In this document: positions 53,438 through 62,098 of the stretch, in pieces | How positions within the stretch are numbered: position 1 is the stretch's first letter | How the letters are laid out: every line of letters starts with the position of its first letter | NCBI GenBank assembly: GCA_038251425.1 | Contig: JBBSBI010000003.1 | Span: 21,551 to 85,550, forward strand | Source: JBBRRP01 sp038251425 | GTDB lineage: Bacteria; Myxococcota_A; Polyangia; Polyangiales; Polyangiaceae | Reading direction: 5' to 3' | Length of the DNA stretch: 64,000 bases | Notes under the pieces: model-generated | Databases searched by the model: none | What the model was told of the DNA's origin: nothing | Seen by the model: the letters and a program-made list of their open reading frames with translations, nothing else | Made by a program: the position numbers and the translations under genes

Positions 53438-54673
53438 GTGAGCTTTCACCTTTTTGAACGCTTCGGGATTGAGATCGAGCACATGATTGTGCATGCCGAT
53501 TCGCTGCGCGTCTTGCCAGTGTGCGATCAGTTGCTGGTCGCCGCGAGTGGCGGCACCGAATCGGAGATCGAAGTCGGCAACGCCGGCTGGTCCAATGAGT
53601 TGGTGCTACACGTGGTGGAATTCAAGACGAAGGAGCCTGTGCCCAGCCTGGCTCCCGTCGCGAACGATCTGCATGCAGCAGTGCGACACGCCAATCAGCT
53701 ATTGAAGCCACTCGGCGGCAAGCTCTTGCCCACCGCGATGCACCCCTTCATGGATCCCGTTCTGGATACGAAGCTCTGGCCCCACGACAATGCGGAGATT
53801 TACGGCGCTTTCAACCGCATTTTCGATTGCCAAGGTCATGGTTGGTCGAATCTGCAAAGCGTTCATATCAATTTGCCTTTCACGGGTGATGCCGAATTCG
53901 AACGCTTGCACTCAGCCATTCGGCTCGTGCTTCCGCTTCTTCCCATGTTGGCAGCCAGCTCACCGATCGTGGAAGGCAAGCTCACGGGGAAAGCCGACAA
54001 TCGGTTGGCTTATTACCGAAACAACTGCGCCCGTCTGCCAGTCGTCACCGCCCACGTGATCCCCGAGAACGTGAGCACGGAAGAGGAATATCGACGACGC
54101 ATTCTCGGGCCCATTGCAGCGGCGATCGAGCCACTCGACCACGAACGGGTGCTCGATGCGGAATGGGTGAATGCGCGTGGTGCGATCACCCGCTTTAGCC
54201 GAGGGAGCATTGAAATTCGCGTTCTGGACGTGCAGGAATGCCCAGCTCAGGATCTTGCGATCGTTCACGCCGTGGTGGCTCTCGTGCAGGCCTTGGTAGA
54301 GGAGCAGACTTGCTCGCTAGGCCAACAACGGACTTTTGATGAGCTGCGTCTGCTCACTATCTTCGAGGCTGGAGTTGAAGCCGGTTCGCAGGCTCTCATT
54401 TCGGATCAAGAGTATTCGGCAGCCCTTGGAGTTTCCCGGTCCGTAGTGAACGGGAGGCAGCTTTGGGAGCTCCTGATTTCTCAACTTGTCAAAGTGGGCT
54501 TGTTGCCAACACTGGAAGCCGGTCGCCTAGAAGGCATTCTCAGGCAGGGCACGCTTTCCGAACGCATCGCGCAACGCTTGCAGGCCTCGGCCGCACCCGA
54601 TCGCATCCGCGGAATTTACAGCGACCTAGCGGATTGTCTGGGTGAAAATACCTATTTTGACGCTGATTCCTAG
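53438..54673 (+). CDS. GCS2-type carboxylate-amine ligase
   Basis: The GTG at 53438 lies one base after the stop of the ATP-grasp gene. The 411-residue protein begins RFGIEIEHMIVHADSLRVL and resembles glutamate-cysteine ligase family 2: the E-x-E pattern, the acidic EIEVGNAGWSNELVLHVVEFK, AMHPFMDP, VHINLPF and the C-terminal FSRGSIEIRVLDVQECP. GCS2 ligases form gamma-glutamyl or other amide bonds with an amine partner and need ATP and a metal. It is one of two ligases, with the ATP-grasp above, in the same unit, so a two-step peptide-bond pathway is expected. A three-copy 10-base GC repeat follows the stop. Confidence 0.85.
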   Translation: MSFHLFERFGIEIEHMIVHADSLRVLPVCDQLLVAASGGTESEIEVGNAGWSNELVLHVVEFKTKEPVPSLAPVANDLHAAVRHANQLLKPLGGKLLPTAMHPFMDPVLDTKLWPHDNAEIYGAFNRIFDCQGHGWSNLQSVHINLPFTGDAEFERLHSAIRLVLPLLPMLAASSPIVEGKLTGKADNRLAYYRNNCARLPVVTAHVIPENVSTEEEYRRRILGPIAAAIEPLDHERVLDAEWVNARGAITRFSRGSIEIRVLDVQECPAQDLAIVHAVVALVQALVEEQTCSLGQQRTFDELRLLTIFEAGVEAGSQALISDQEYSAALGVSRSVVNGRQLWELLISQLVKVGLLPTLEAGRLEGILRQGTLSERIAQRLQASAAPDRIRGIYSDLADCLGENTYFDADS

Positions 54674-54677
54674 TTTG

Positions 54678-54707
54678 CCGCGCCGACCCGCGCCGCCCCG
54701 CGCCGCC
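54678..54707. repeat. Three-copy 10-base GC tandem repeat
   Basis: CCGCGCCG occurs at 54678, 54688 and 54698, with an exact 10-base period, in the 52-base gap between the GCS2 gene and the convergent hybrid kinase. Its role is unknown; it could act as a slippage site or weak roadblock between the two converging transcripts. Confidence 0.75.
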
Positions 54708-54725
54708 GCAGATTTCTAACTTCGC

Positions 54726-57368
54726 CTAAGCCACACGGCTTTCGAAATCGGCCTTCACTTGGGCAAATTCGCGCTGCAGCTCGGCTGCGAGCGTTGCTTG
54801 CTCTGGCGCGCCATCCTCTAATTGGGCGCAGATTTCAGCCATCTTCGAGACTCCTGCCACCAGACAACCGCCCTTCAGCTTATGCGCTGCTGCCTTCAAA
54901 GCCTCCGCGTCGCCTGCTGTCACAGCATTCGCAATACTCTCCACCTGTCGTGGAACATGCTTGAGAAAGACCTTCAGCACGCCCTTGCTCAAGTTTTGAC
55001 CGTTCGATGATTCGGCGGGCGCCACCGAGGGCGGCGACGGCGCGTTGCTTCGAGCAGCCTCCGTCAACACCGGCGGTGGTGCGGTGGAGAGATCCGAATA
55101 GACGAATAGGCCTTTCGCGCGGCAATAGCGCCTCACGATCGAACGCAACGCCCGTGGCGCAATGGGCTTGGTGATGTAGTCGTTCACCCCAGCGTCGCGG
55201 GCACGCTGTTCTTCTTCGGGCAGAGCGTGAGCTGTCACCGCTACGATCGGCAGTATCGCGAACCTGCCACCCTTGGCACGGATCGCGCTCGTGGCCGAAT
55301 ACCCATCCTGAACCGGCATTTGGCAATCCATCAGCACCAGATCAAACTCGGCTGCCTCTAAGGCCTCGATGCCCAATTTTCCGTTTTCTGCAAGCACCAC
55401 ATCACAGCCAAGCTCTTCCAACATTTCGCTAATTACCAGGCGATTCACCTCGTTATCTTCCACCACCAAGATCCGATAGCGCTCTTGAAACGGAACCGTG
55501 AAGCCATGGCTTGCGGCGCGCACGGTGGCTGAATCAGCGAGAGCCACACCGCCAATTGGAGCCAGCGCATGATACAGGTCCAAGCTTCTTACAGGCTTGG
55601 AGAGTGTGCCTTCGAACTGCGAATCCTCCGCAGATGGGCCGCTGCTGCGCACGTCCGTCAGCCTGAAAACCCGAGGTGGCACGGCGAACCCGTTGAGCAT
55701 CTGCAAGATGCCACTCGGCTCGCTCAGATCCAGGATCACCGCGTCGAAGGCAGACCCCTCCTCGGCGGAGAGACGCAACGCCTCCGCGGCGGCTTCAGGC
55801 CCAACGACGTTCCTTACATCCAACGACCAATCCAACAACCGACGCGTCAGAGACACGCCTAAACGCACATTATCCACCGCCACCAACACTCGGAGCGACG
55901 GCAACGCCGCCCTCGGCATCCCAGTGATCGAAGAATTCTCTTCGGATTTTGGCGCCGGAATGAGCACATCGAACCAGAAGCTGCTGCCTTTCCCGGGCTC
56001 ACTTTCCAGCTGCAACCGCCCAGCCATCAATTCCACGAGCTGTTTGCAGATGGCCAGCCCCAACCCAGTGCCACCATGCTGGCGAGTGAACGAACCGTCT
56101 ACCTGAGAAAAGGCATCGAACAAGGCTGATTGGTCAGATGATGCGATGCCAATACCTGAGTCCCTCACCTCAAAGCGAAGGGAAGCCCCTTTCTCTGAGA
56201 CTGGATTCACTGAGACCGTCACTATAATTTCACCGCGTTCAGTGAACTTGACTGCATTGTTCACCAAGTTGGACAAGACTTGGCGCAGGCGGTCTCGGTC
56301 ACCGTCAGCCCAGCGCGGAACATTCGCCATCACCTCGCCGATGATCTCGACACCTTTGCTCTGGGCGTGCACACCATACAGCTCGGTGACTTCCTCAACG
56401 AGAGCTTCCACAGAAAAAGTTTGTGTGCGCAGCGTGAGCTTACCAGCCTCCATTTTGGAGAAATCTAAGACATCATTCAAAATAGCCATCAGACCACGTG
56501 CGGAGCGCTGGGCCATTTCTGCGTAGCGCAACGGCTTGGGGCTGAGATCAACGCTGAGAAGCAAATCCAACATGCCCAAGATCCCATTCATGGGTGTGCG
56601 GATTTCGTGGCTCATGTTGGCTAGAAATTCACTCTTGACTCGCGAGGCTTCCAAGGCTTGGCGTGTGGTGATTTCCAGCCGTTTAAAAGCCGCTTCCGTC
56701 ATCCGCACCAGTGGCCCAATATAGAAATTGACGAACAGGAGGCTCACCAATAACGCCGCCACGCAGCCGAAAGCCGCCGTCGCCAGAATGCTGCTCCGGA
56801 GGCGTGCACCTGCCTCGATCCGTTCCGTAGAAACCACGACCGCCACGCGGCCCACAACACCGCCTTCTATTTCCGCCTGATCCCACGCAGAAAGGGTGCC
56901 TGACCTGGCAGTGATCGTGCGACGCGGTCCTCTGAAGAGTTCACGAACGTCGCCCGCCACGCTGCCGTGACGAGTGATAACATGGCCATCCGTGTCGATA
57001 GCAACCAATGCGCGCACGTCCCGATCTTGGCGATAGTCCCCAAAAGCCTCTTGAATGAGCTGGGCATCAGAAACCACAAAGCCCAATTCCGCGGTATTCG
57101 CGAGCTCTGTTGCACCTCTTCGCGCCTTCCACTCAAGATCGCGCGCAATCGCTGGCGTCAGCTTGTCAAAAATCTGCGAAACGAGGAGCAAGCCTAGCCC
57201 CATCATCGACAGCAGCAGCAAGCTAACAAACGCGGTGAGTAGCACCTTGATCCTGAAGGTCGAAAGGATCTTGGCTTGCTCAAGCCCTGAGGAAGGCAGC
57301 GTTGGCTCTAAGACACGCGGGGCGTTGGACGGTCGATTCGGGGGGGGCATCTGACTTTTTGGGTGCAA
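54726..57368 (-). CDS. Hybrid sensor histidine kinase with receivers and Hpt
   Basis: The 880-residue protein has two membrane helices (about 40-62 and 192-215) around a periplasmic sensor, then HisKA FLANMSHEIRTPMNGIL with His254, HATPase (VLSNLVNNAVKFT, EVRDSGIGIA, GGTGLGLAICK), a first receiver at about 490-620 that lacks the usual DD pair and keeps only an LRVLVAVDN start, so it looks degenerate, an active receiver at about 635-755 (RILVVEDNEVN, LVLMDCQMPVQDG) and a C-terminal Hpt domain (AAHKLKGGCLVAG). It is a complete His-Asp-His relay. It is divergent from the small response regulator at 57524 with about 155 bases between, which suggests that pair work together. Confidence 0.9.
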   Translation of the reverse strand: MHPKSQMPPPNRPSNAPRVLEPTLPSSGLEQAKILSTFRIKVLLTAFVSLLLLSMMGLGLLLVSQIFDKLTPAIARDLEWKARRGATELANTAELGFVVSDAQLIQEAFGDYRQDRDVRALVAIDTDGHVITRHGSVAGDVRELFRGPRRTITARSGTLSAWDQAEIEGGVVGRVAVVVSTERIEAGARLRSSILATAAFGCVAALLVSLLFVNFYIGPLVRMTEAAFKRLEITTRQALEASRVKSEFLANMSHEIRTPMNGILGMLDLLLSVDLSPKPLRYAEMAQRSARGLMAILNDVLDFSKMEAGKLTLRTQTFSVEALVEEVTELYGVHAQSKGVEIIGEVMANVPRWADGDRDRLRQVLSNLVNNAVKFTERGEIIVTVSVNPVSEKGASLRFEVRDSGIGIASSDQSALFDAFSQVDGSFTRQHGGTGLGLAICKQLVELMAGRLQLESEPGKGSSFWFDVLIPAPKSEENSSITGMPRAALPSLRVLVAVDNVRLGVSLTRRLLDWSLDVRNVVGPEAAAEALRLSAEEGSAFDAVILDLSEPSGILQMLNGFAVPPRVFRLTDVRSSGPSAEDSQFEGTLSKPVRSLDLYHALAPIGGVALADSATVRAASHGFTVPFQERYRILVVEDNEVNRLVISEMLEELGCDVVLAENGKLGIEALEAAEFDLVLMDCQMPVQDGYSATSAIRAKGGRFAILPIVAVTAHALPEEEQRARDAGVNDYITKPIAPRALRSIVRRYCRAKGLFVYSDLSTAPPPVLTEAARSNAPSPPSVAPAESSNGQNLSKGVLKVFLKHVPRQVESIANAVTAGDAEALKAAAHKLKGGCLVAGVSKMAEICAQLEDGAPEQATLAAELQREFAQVKADFESRVA

Positions 57369-57523
57369 GGCTGGCTCCTTGCCCTAGGCGTCTAACGGAC
57401 GGAATTCCAGAGTACTTTAGCAAAAGCAAAACATCCGCGTGCCGATGCCGGAATCCTGGCCCCATTTGTATTTATCGCGAAATTCCACCTTCTTTTCTTC
57501 CGAAACTGCCCGTATCTAGCTCG

Positions 57524-57922
57524 GTGACTCATCAATCGTCCCCGCGCAAACCTCGAATCCTGATGATCGACGACGACCCCGTCGCCCTCGAGGTGTGCCG
57601 AGAACGACTCGCTGCGGCTGGCTATGAGGTCATGATTCGCGATCAAGCCATCGGCACTTCGCGTTTAATTTCGCAGTGGCTGCCGGACATCCTGCTCTTG
57701 GATGTGATGATGCCAGCGCTGAGTGGGAATGACCTCGCCGTGATTCTGAAGAAGAGCGTGCTGACTAAGAAGCTTCACATCATTTTTCACTCCAGCAAAC
57801 CTGATGCCGAACTATCAGGCCTGATCGCGCAAACCGGCGCGCTTGGAGCGATTCAGAAGACGGCCGATGATGCTGAGTTTACTTCCAGTTTTCGTAGCTT
57901 GGCGCAACGAGTGGGGCTTTAG
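57524..57922 (+). CDS. Single-domain response regulator
   Basis: The GTG at 57524 gives 132 residues (VTHQSSPRKPRILMIDDDPV); the open frame further upstream to 57302 runs through the promoter region of the hybrid kinase and is not conserved. The receiver fold shows the acidic MIDDDP triad, the phospho-Asp in DILLLDVMMPALSG and a Ser and Lys further on (FHSSKPDAE, GAIQKTADD). It has no output domain, so it must pass its signal by protein contact. The divergent hybrid kinase is the natural partner. Its 3' end lies in the gap with repeat copy C. Confidence 0.85.
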   Translation: MTHQSSPRKPRILMIDDDPVALEVCRERLAAAGYEVMIRDQAIGTSRLISQWLPDILLLDVMMPALSGNDLAVILKKSVLTKKLHIIFHSSKPDAELSGLIAQTGALGAIQKTADDAEFTSSFRSLAQRVGL

Positions 57923-58051
57923 CTTGCTTTAGCTTGAGAGACCGAAGTTGTGAAACCTCTTCGGTTTTCGCGTTTCGTTCTTCGCGCTGTGTCAGGGACA
58001 CGACAGGATGTGGTCGCGGGGCCGCGCCCCAGGCGTGCCAGGGAAGCGCTC

Positions 58052-58163
58052 CTTTTTGTTCCTTGTCAGATAGTAAGCATGCTTACCATCTCGTGTTCGA
58101 TTTTGAGGGAGCTCGCTGCCGAAGCAGAACAGGCGCTCCGGACAAGTTCGAGAGCGCCGGTGG
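58052..58163. repeat. Dispersed palindromic intergenic repeat, copy C
   Basis: The palindrome at 58068-58091 has 24 bases with one mismatched pair and the same GCATGC centre as copies A and B, preceded by TTTTTGTTCCTTG (B: TTTTCGTTCCTTG) and followed by TCGTGTTCGATTTTGAG. The second block is more decayed (GGACAAGTTCGAGAG). It lies in the 278-base gap between the response regulator and the TerB-like gene, whose 3' ends face each other. The rest of the gap holds no gene I can support. Confidence 0.82.
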
Positions 58164-58200
58164 ATGCTCAACGCCTTCTACGCGCGGCGACGAAGCTCCG

Positions 58201-58659
58201 CTATTTGTCGCTCAGGCTTGAAACCACGGCCTTCAGGGCATCCACGTTTTTGATGCGGGCAACGCTCTGCACAAGCTCTCCGCCCACCTGATGTTCGATT
58301 TCGTGAAGAGCTTCCGCGGCAAGACCGAGACCGGCGGCGAATTTGGCGACCAGTGCGCGTTCGGCTTCTGAGTAAAGCCCATCGGCATAGCCAAGGAAGA
58401 CGCAGGAGCGAATGAACATTTCCTTGAGCTCGGGAGTCTTCAGCACCTCCTTGGCATGCGCCAAGTCAAATTCGCCGCTGATCAAATCTTCAAAACCTGA
58501 GAGCCCAGCCACTTCCTGGCGACAGTTCTCGTAGAACGCCCGCAGCAACACCAGCTCCACCTGGTGCACACCATCGGCCTTCGCCACCGCGTGCATGCCG
58601 CGCACAATCGCCTGAACGTGGTCTAACCCGAGCTCGAGAGTATTTGATGAATCTTGCAT
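58201..58659 (-). CDS. TerB-like helical protein
   Basis: A 152-residue all-helical protein with two similar acidic units: VAKADGVHQVELVLLRAFYEN and LGYADGLYSEAERALVAKFA, the A-D-G-x-x-x-x-E pattern of TerB/tellurite-resistance-B-type domains, which bind metal ions. It is the last gene of the PspA/AAA+ operon, 30 bases after the AAA+ gene, and probably acts with it at the membrane. The ATG at 58659 is followed by no export signal, so it is cytoplasmic. It is unlikely to mean tellurite resistance as such, since no other ter genes are present. Confidence 0.8.
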   Translation of the reverse strand: MQDSSNTLELGLDHVQAIVRGMHAVAKADGVHQVELVLLRAFYENCRQEVAGLSGFEDLISGEFDLAHAKEVLKTPELKEMFIRSCVFLGYADGLYSEAERALVAKFAAGLGLAAEALHEIEHQVGGELVQSVARIKNVDALKAVVSSLSDK

Positions 58660-58689
58660 AAAACTATCCTTTCAAAAATTTTAGAATCC

Positions 58690-60510
58690 CTAACGAATAC
58701 GCAGTTCCGCGCGCAACGCTGACAGACGTGCCCCCAGCTCCTCAGCCGGCAGATTGCGGAAGCGTTCGGGCAAGAGCGCACGCCGGGAGGTTTCGAACAC
58801 CGCTAGAAGCTCCATGTATTCAAGCATGCGTTGATCACGGCTCGGGAGGTAATCCGTAATGGCTGAAGCGAACAGCTCGCTCGTGAGCTTAACCGATTGC
58901 GAGCGTGCCGAGTCGTTAGCCTGAAGCACCACAGCCTCAAGATCGGCATTAGAATAGCCAATTAAGCGCGCCGACGTGGCCTCACGATCTCGCTCCCACA
59001 CCAGCTCGTGCTCGACGTTGTAACGATGCAGAAGCGCGCTCAGCACGCTTTCCACATCTGCCGCACAATCCGGATAGAAAAAGGGGATCTTGCGATCCAG
59101 CCTGCCAGCGCGCTTGATATCAATGTCGAGCTTATCCGGGCGATTCGTCATCAAGATAAACAGCACCTGACCCCGATTCTCAGGGTCGCTCATGAATTCC
59201 TTGATCCGCGCCATGACACGCGACGAGGTGCCGCCGTCTTCGTCCCCCTGGCTGCCAAAGGCTCGGTCGCCTTCGTCGATCACCAGGATGATCGGCCCGA
59301 GCGAACGCACCATGCCGAGCACTTTTTCAAGATTCGCTTCCGTTGACCCCACCCACTTCGAACGAAAATTCTTCAGCTTTACCGCGGAAAGACCCGATTC
59401 CTTGATGAACGCGTTCGCAACGAACGTCTTCCCAGTTCCCATCGGACCGACGAACAACAGCCCCATCGGCACCCGCGCGCGATCCCCCGCCCGGATATTC
59501 GCGGCGATCTGCCGCAGCTCCGCCTTGATGCTTTCGTTCCCACCCACTGCCGAAAGATTGTGCCGCGACTCAATGAACTCGATGAGGCCGTAGCACTCCT
59601 TCTCGATCAGCTCGCGCTTGCGCTGCCAAACGAGCGTGAGCACCTCGGAATAGGTGTCAGAACGTTGTGTTTCCGCAACGGGATGACTGGGATTCAACAA
59701 GTGACGGATCTGTTCGACATCCATACCGCGCGTGAGCGCTCCGAGCTTTTCGGCCCGAACGTTGGCATCGGCGCTCTGCCCAAGCAGCGAGAGAATGAAG
59801 GCCTGGCGTTCTGCATCATCGAGACTATCCGTCTTCTGAGGCGTCAGCAGCGCGGCAATTTGCACGGCGCGCAGCCCGGAAGTTTGCTCGCTCAACAGCC
59901 GCACGTGAACCGCATCGATGCTGGGATCACTCTTCTCCACCACGGCACGGCGTTCTTCGAGATTCGGCATCGGGATCTCAACCGCCGCGATCACCGGGTT
60001 GGAAACCAGGCGCTGATTCACCTCAGAAGGCGCCTCAGACAGCAGGAAAACGACGTTATCTTTCTCGCGTAGCTCCGTACTCAACGACCAACGATGCAAC
60101 GTGATCAGACTGTTGCGATCCTGCTCACTCAAGAGATTGAACTCACCGTCGGGTACCACCGCGCCCACATAGGGCATGATCAACGCCGTTGAATCGGACG
60201 AGAACAAGATAGCCTCTAGAAGCGGCAACACATCCTTCGGCGATCGGCGCAGGCGCAGCTCATCGATCTTGGTGATGGCTGGTGACGCCTTCAAGCAGGT
60301 GACGCCGAGTGCCGGATCATAGACCAAAATATTCTGCTTATTATCCCAGAGCAAGATTTTGGCGAGAAACTCGGTGAGCGAGTAATAGTGATCCGCAAAC
60401 AAAACCTTGTCGAACACGTTCGTGTGCAACAAGAACATGGAGGCCTCGCCTCCGACGTACTTACGCCGGACGCGTTCTGCCCAATTGGGAAGGCTGCGCT
60501 CGTTCGGCAT
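58690..60510 (-). CDS. AAA+ ATPase of a PspA/IM30 operon, with degenerate first domain
   Basis: The 606-residue protein has an active C-terminal AAA+ domain: Walker A GPMGTGKT (355-362), Walker B IILVIDEGD (408-415), a sensor MTNRPDKLD (454-462) and arginine-finger candidates RAGRLDRK (467-474), in the classic AAA clade of Vps4/p97 type. The first 270 residues resemble a second AAA-like fold (ASMFLLHTNVFDKVL, ILVYDPALGV, NVVFLLSEAPS, EIPMPNLEERRAVV) but have no Walker A, so it is degenerate. The start overlaps the PspA stop (TAATG). It could dismantle PspA polymers, as Vps4 does for ESCRT-III; that link is inference. Confidence 0.87.
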   Translation of the reverse strand: MPNERSLPNWAERVRRKYVGGEASMFLLHTNVFDKVLFADHYYSLTEFLAKILLWDNKQNILVYDPALGVTCLKASPAITKIDELRLRRSPKDVLPLLEAILFSSDSTALIMPYVGAVVPDGEFNLLSEQDRNSLITLHRWSLSTELREKDNVVFLLSEAPSEVNQRLVSNPVIAAVEIPMPNLEERRAVVEKSDPSIDAVHVRLLSEQTSGLRAVQIAALLTPQKTDSLDDAERQAFILSLLGQSADANVRAEKLGALTRGMDVEQIRHLLNPSHPVAETQRSDTYSEVLTLVWQRKRELIEKECYGLIEFIESRHNLSAVGGNESIKAELRQIAANIRAGDRARVPMGLLFVGPMGTGKTFVANAFIKESGLSAVKLKNFRSKWVGSTEANLEKVLGMVRSLGPIILVIDEGDRAFGSQGDEDGGTSSRVMARIKEFMSDPENRGQVLFILMTNRPDKLDIDIKRAGRLDRKIPFFYPDCAADVESVLSALLHRYNVEHELVWERDREATSARLIGYSNADLEAVVLQANDSARSQSVKLTSELFASAITDYLPSRDQRMLEYMELLAVFETSRRALLPERFRNLPAEELGARLSALRAELRIR

Positions 60511-61217
60511 TACATCTTCTTCTGAGCTTGGGCCTGGGCCGCCCGTGCATTCTTGAGACTCTCTAATTCGGCCTTCGCGGACACACTGCCGGATTTCTGA
60601 CGCAGCTCGGAGAGGCGCGTATCCAGGTCGCTGTGGTGCAATTCCTTGCCCAAATTAGCCTCAGCGACGGTATTTTTGATGTGGTCTCGCACCGTATCGA
60701 GTGCTTTGACCTCAGCATCCACCGAGATCCCTTCGATCTGGCTCTGGATCTGGATGCGCGCCTGGGCGCTTTGCATCTTGGCGAGCATCCTATCTTTCTC
60801 GGCCTTCAATTTGCCGATCTCTGTCTTCACCGCCATGAGTGAATTCTTCGCATCCTCCGCGTCGACCTTAGCCTGCTGGAGTTCCCCATCTAAGCCCTCC
60901 AGCTCCTTAGCCATCGCGTTCTTCTTCTCAATCAGCACAATCGCAAGATCATCTTGGCCGCCCTGGAGCGCAGCTTCGAGATCCGCCTTCACCTGCTCGA
61001 ACTCCGTGCGTTCACGCGTCATGCGCTCGGTGATGTCTTCGCGACGACGGATGATCGACGCCGTTGCGCTCTTCAACTTGGCGTACTTATTGACCAAGCC
61101 GTTGATCGCATTCTCGTAGGCGATTTCCGGGTGCTTCTTCTCAACATCGGAGACCCACAGTGAAACAAAGCCTGACCATAGATTAGAAAGCCGCCCGAAA
61201 AAGTTACTCGATGCCAT
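60510..61217 (-). CDS. PspA/IM30 (ESCRT-III superfamily) protein
   Basis: A 235-residue coiled-coil protein of the PspA/IM30 type. It begins with an amphipathic helix (FFGRLSNLWSGFVSLWV) that should bind membranes, then the helical hairpin (NAINGLVNKYAKLKSATASIIRRRE ... QVKADLEAALQGGQDDLAIVLIEKK ... LDGELQQAKVDAEDAKNSLMAVKTEI) and a shorter C-terminal helix, and ends in a flexible AQAQAQKKM tail. PspA-family proteins polymerise on damaged membranes and are relatives of ESCRT-III. Its stop is overlapped by the AAA+ start, which argues for a stoichiometric link. It follows the membrane-protein gene by 29 bases. Confidence 0.88.
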   Translation of the reverse strand: MASSNFFGRLSNLWSGFVSLWVSDVEKKHPEIAYENAINGLVNKYAKLKSATASIIRRREDITERMTRERTEFEQVKADLEAALQGGQDDLAIVLIEKKNAMAKELEGLDGELQQAKVDAEDAKNSLMAVKTEIGKLKAEKDRMLAKMQSAQARIQIQSQIEGISVDAEVKALDTVRDHIKNTVAEANLGKELHHSDLDTRLSELRQKSGSVSAKAELESLKNARAAQAQAQKKM

Positions 61218-61246
61218 ACCCAGAATCCTTCCAAAAACATCCTACA

Positions 61247-62092
61247 CTAAGAGCCCGATACCTTGACCTGGCGCTCGGAGCGCACCAGCGTTTCTGGCAG
61301 AAATTTGGCCAAATCTTCGTCAAAGACCTCGGCATCCTGACCTTGCAGCCGGACCCGATCCACCGCTTCCTGGAACTGGCGGCTCAGCTCGGTGGACTTC
61401 GGGTTCGTCATCACCGCCTGGTAAACCTCTTCAAAGGTATCCGCTAACGCCAACATGGACGCCTCAGCCGACGCTTGGCGCGGCCGGAGCTGCGCCCGGC
61501 TCCCCAGCACCCCTTCGAAATCAGCCTTGGCCTGTTCGAGTCGCCTGCGCTCCTCAGCGGCATGCGGTCGAGCGAGCTCAGCCTCAACCTCGCGGATCTT
61601 GTAGAGCACCGCCTCCGGATTGAACGCTCGCTCGCGTTCTTCCATCGCCAGCAGTGCCAACCAAAGCCCAAGAAAATCGAGCGTTGCATCCTCCAAACGC
61701 TCAACATCCGTTGCCATCAACGCGGTATCCCGATTCTCGGCCACTTTCCGCAGTGAATCGACGCGCTGACACATGCGCTGATAGGCACCCCACTGCGTGC
61801 CACTGTGATTGCGGCGCGTGATCTCCTCGAGCAAATAGCCACGCAGCTTCGAACGCTTTTCTTTCTGGCGCCGACGATCAATGCGCTCGCGGAACGAGCC
61901 ACTGAACGGCACAAACAGCCCGGCCACAGAAGCGGATGTGGCATAGCCCAACAGCGGAAGCACCGCGATGCCCAAGTCGTAACGGAACGCCAAAAGCCCA
62001 CTCGCCAACAACGAACCCAACGCACCGAGCACGCTGTACGGATGCTTGAGCATCTCCGAGACGTATCCTGGTTGGGGCTTGAGATTCGACAC
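61247..62092 (-). CDS. Two-helix membrane protein of the PspA/AAA+ operon
   Basis: The 281-residue protein starts at a GTG (62092) with a good AGGGGAG site. Two adjacent membrane helices at about 18-38 and 40-64 (VLGALGSLLASGLLAFRY; IAVLPLLGYATSASVAGLFVPF) are followed by a long soluble helical part rich in Arg/Glu (SGSFRERIDRRRQKEKRSKLRGYLLEEITRRN, RLEDATLDFLGLWLALLAMEERE). Both termini probably face the cytoplasm. It is the upstream gene of the PspA and AAA+ genes and may be the membrane receptor that recruits PspA. I do not recognise a named family. Confidence 0.78.
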   Translation of the reverse strand: MSNLKPQPGYVSEMLKHPYSVLGALGSLLASGLLAFRYDLGIAVLPLLGYATSASVAGLFVPFSGSFRERIDRRRQKEKRSKLRGYLLEEITRRNHSGTQWGAYQRMCQRVDSLRKVAENRDTALMATDVERLEDATLDFLGLWLALLAMEERERAFNPEAVLYKIREVEAELARPHAAEERRRLEQAKADFEGVLGSRAQLRPRQASAEASMLALADTFEEVYQAVMTNPKSTELSRQFQEAVDRVRLQGQDAEVFDEDLAKFLPETLVRSERQVKVSGS

Positions 62093-62098
62093 GAGTGG

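Noticed and set aside
57934..58291. Overlapping plus-strand frames through repeat copy C
   Set aside because: They run through the palindrome (peptide IVSMLTI appears wherever the repeat is read in that frame) and into the TerB gene. The repeat explains them.
58201..58659. Tellurite-resistance operon
   Set aside because: Only a TerB-like domain is present; no TerC, TerD or TerZ genes lie nearby. The context is PspA/AAA+.
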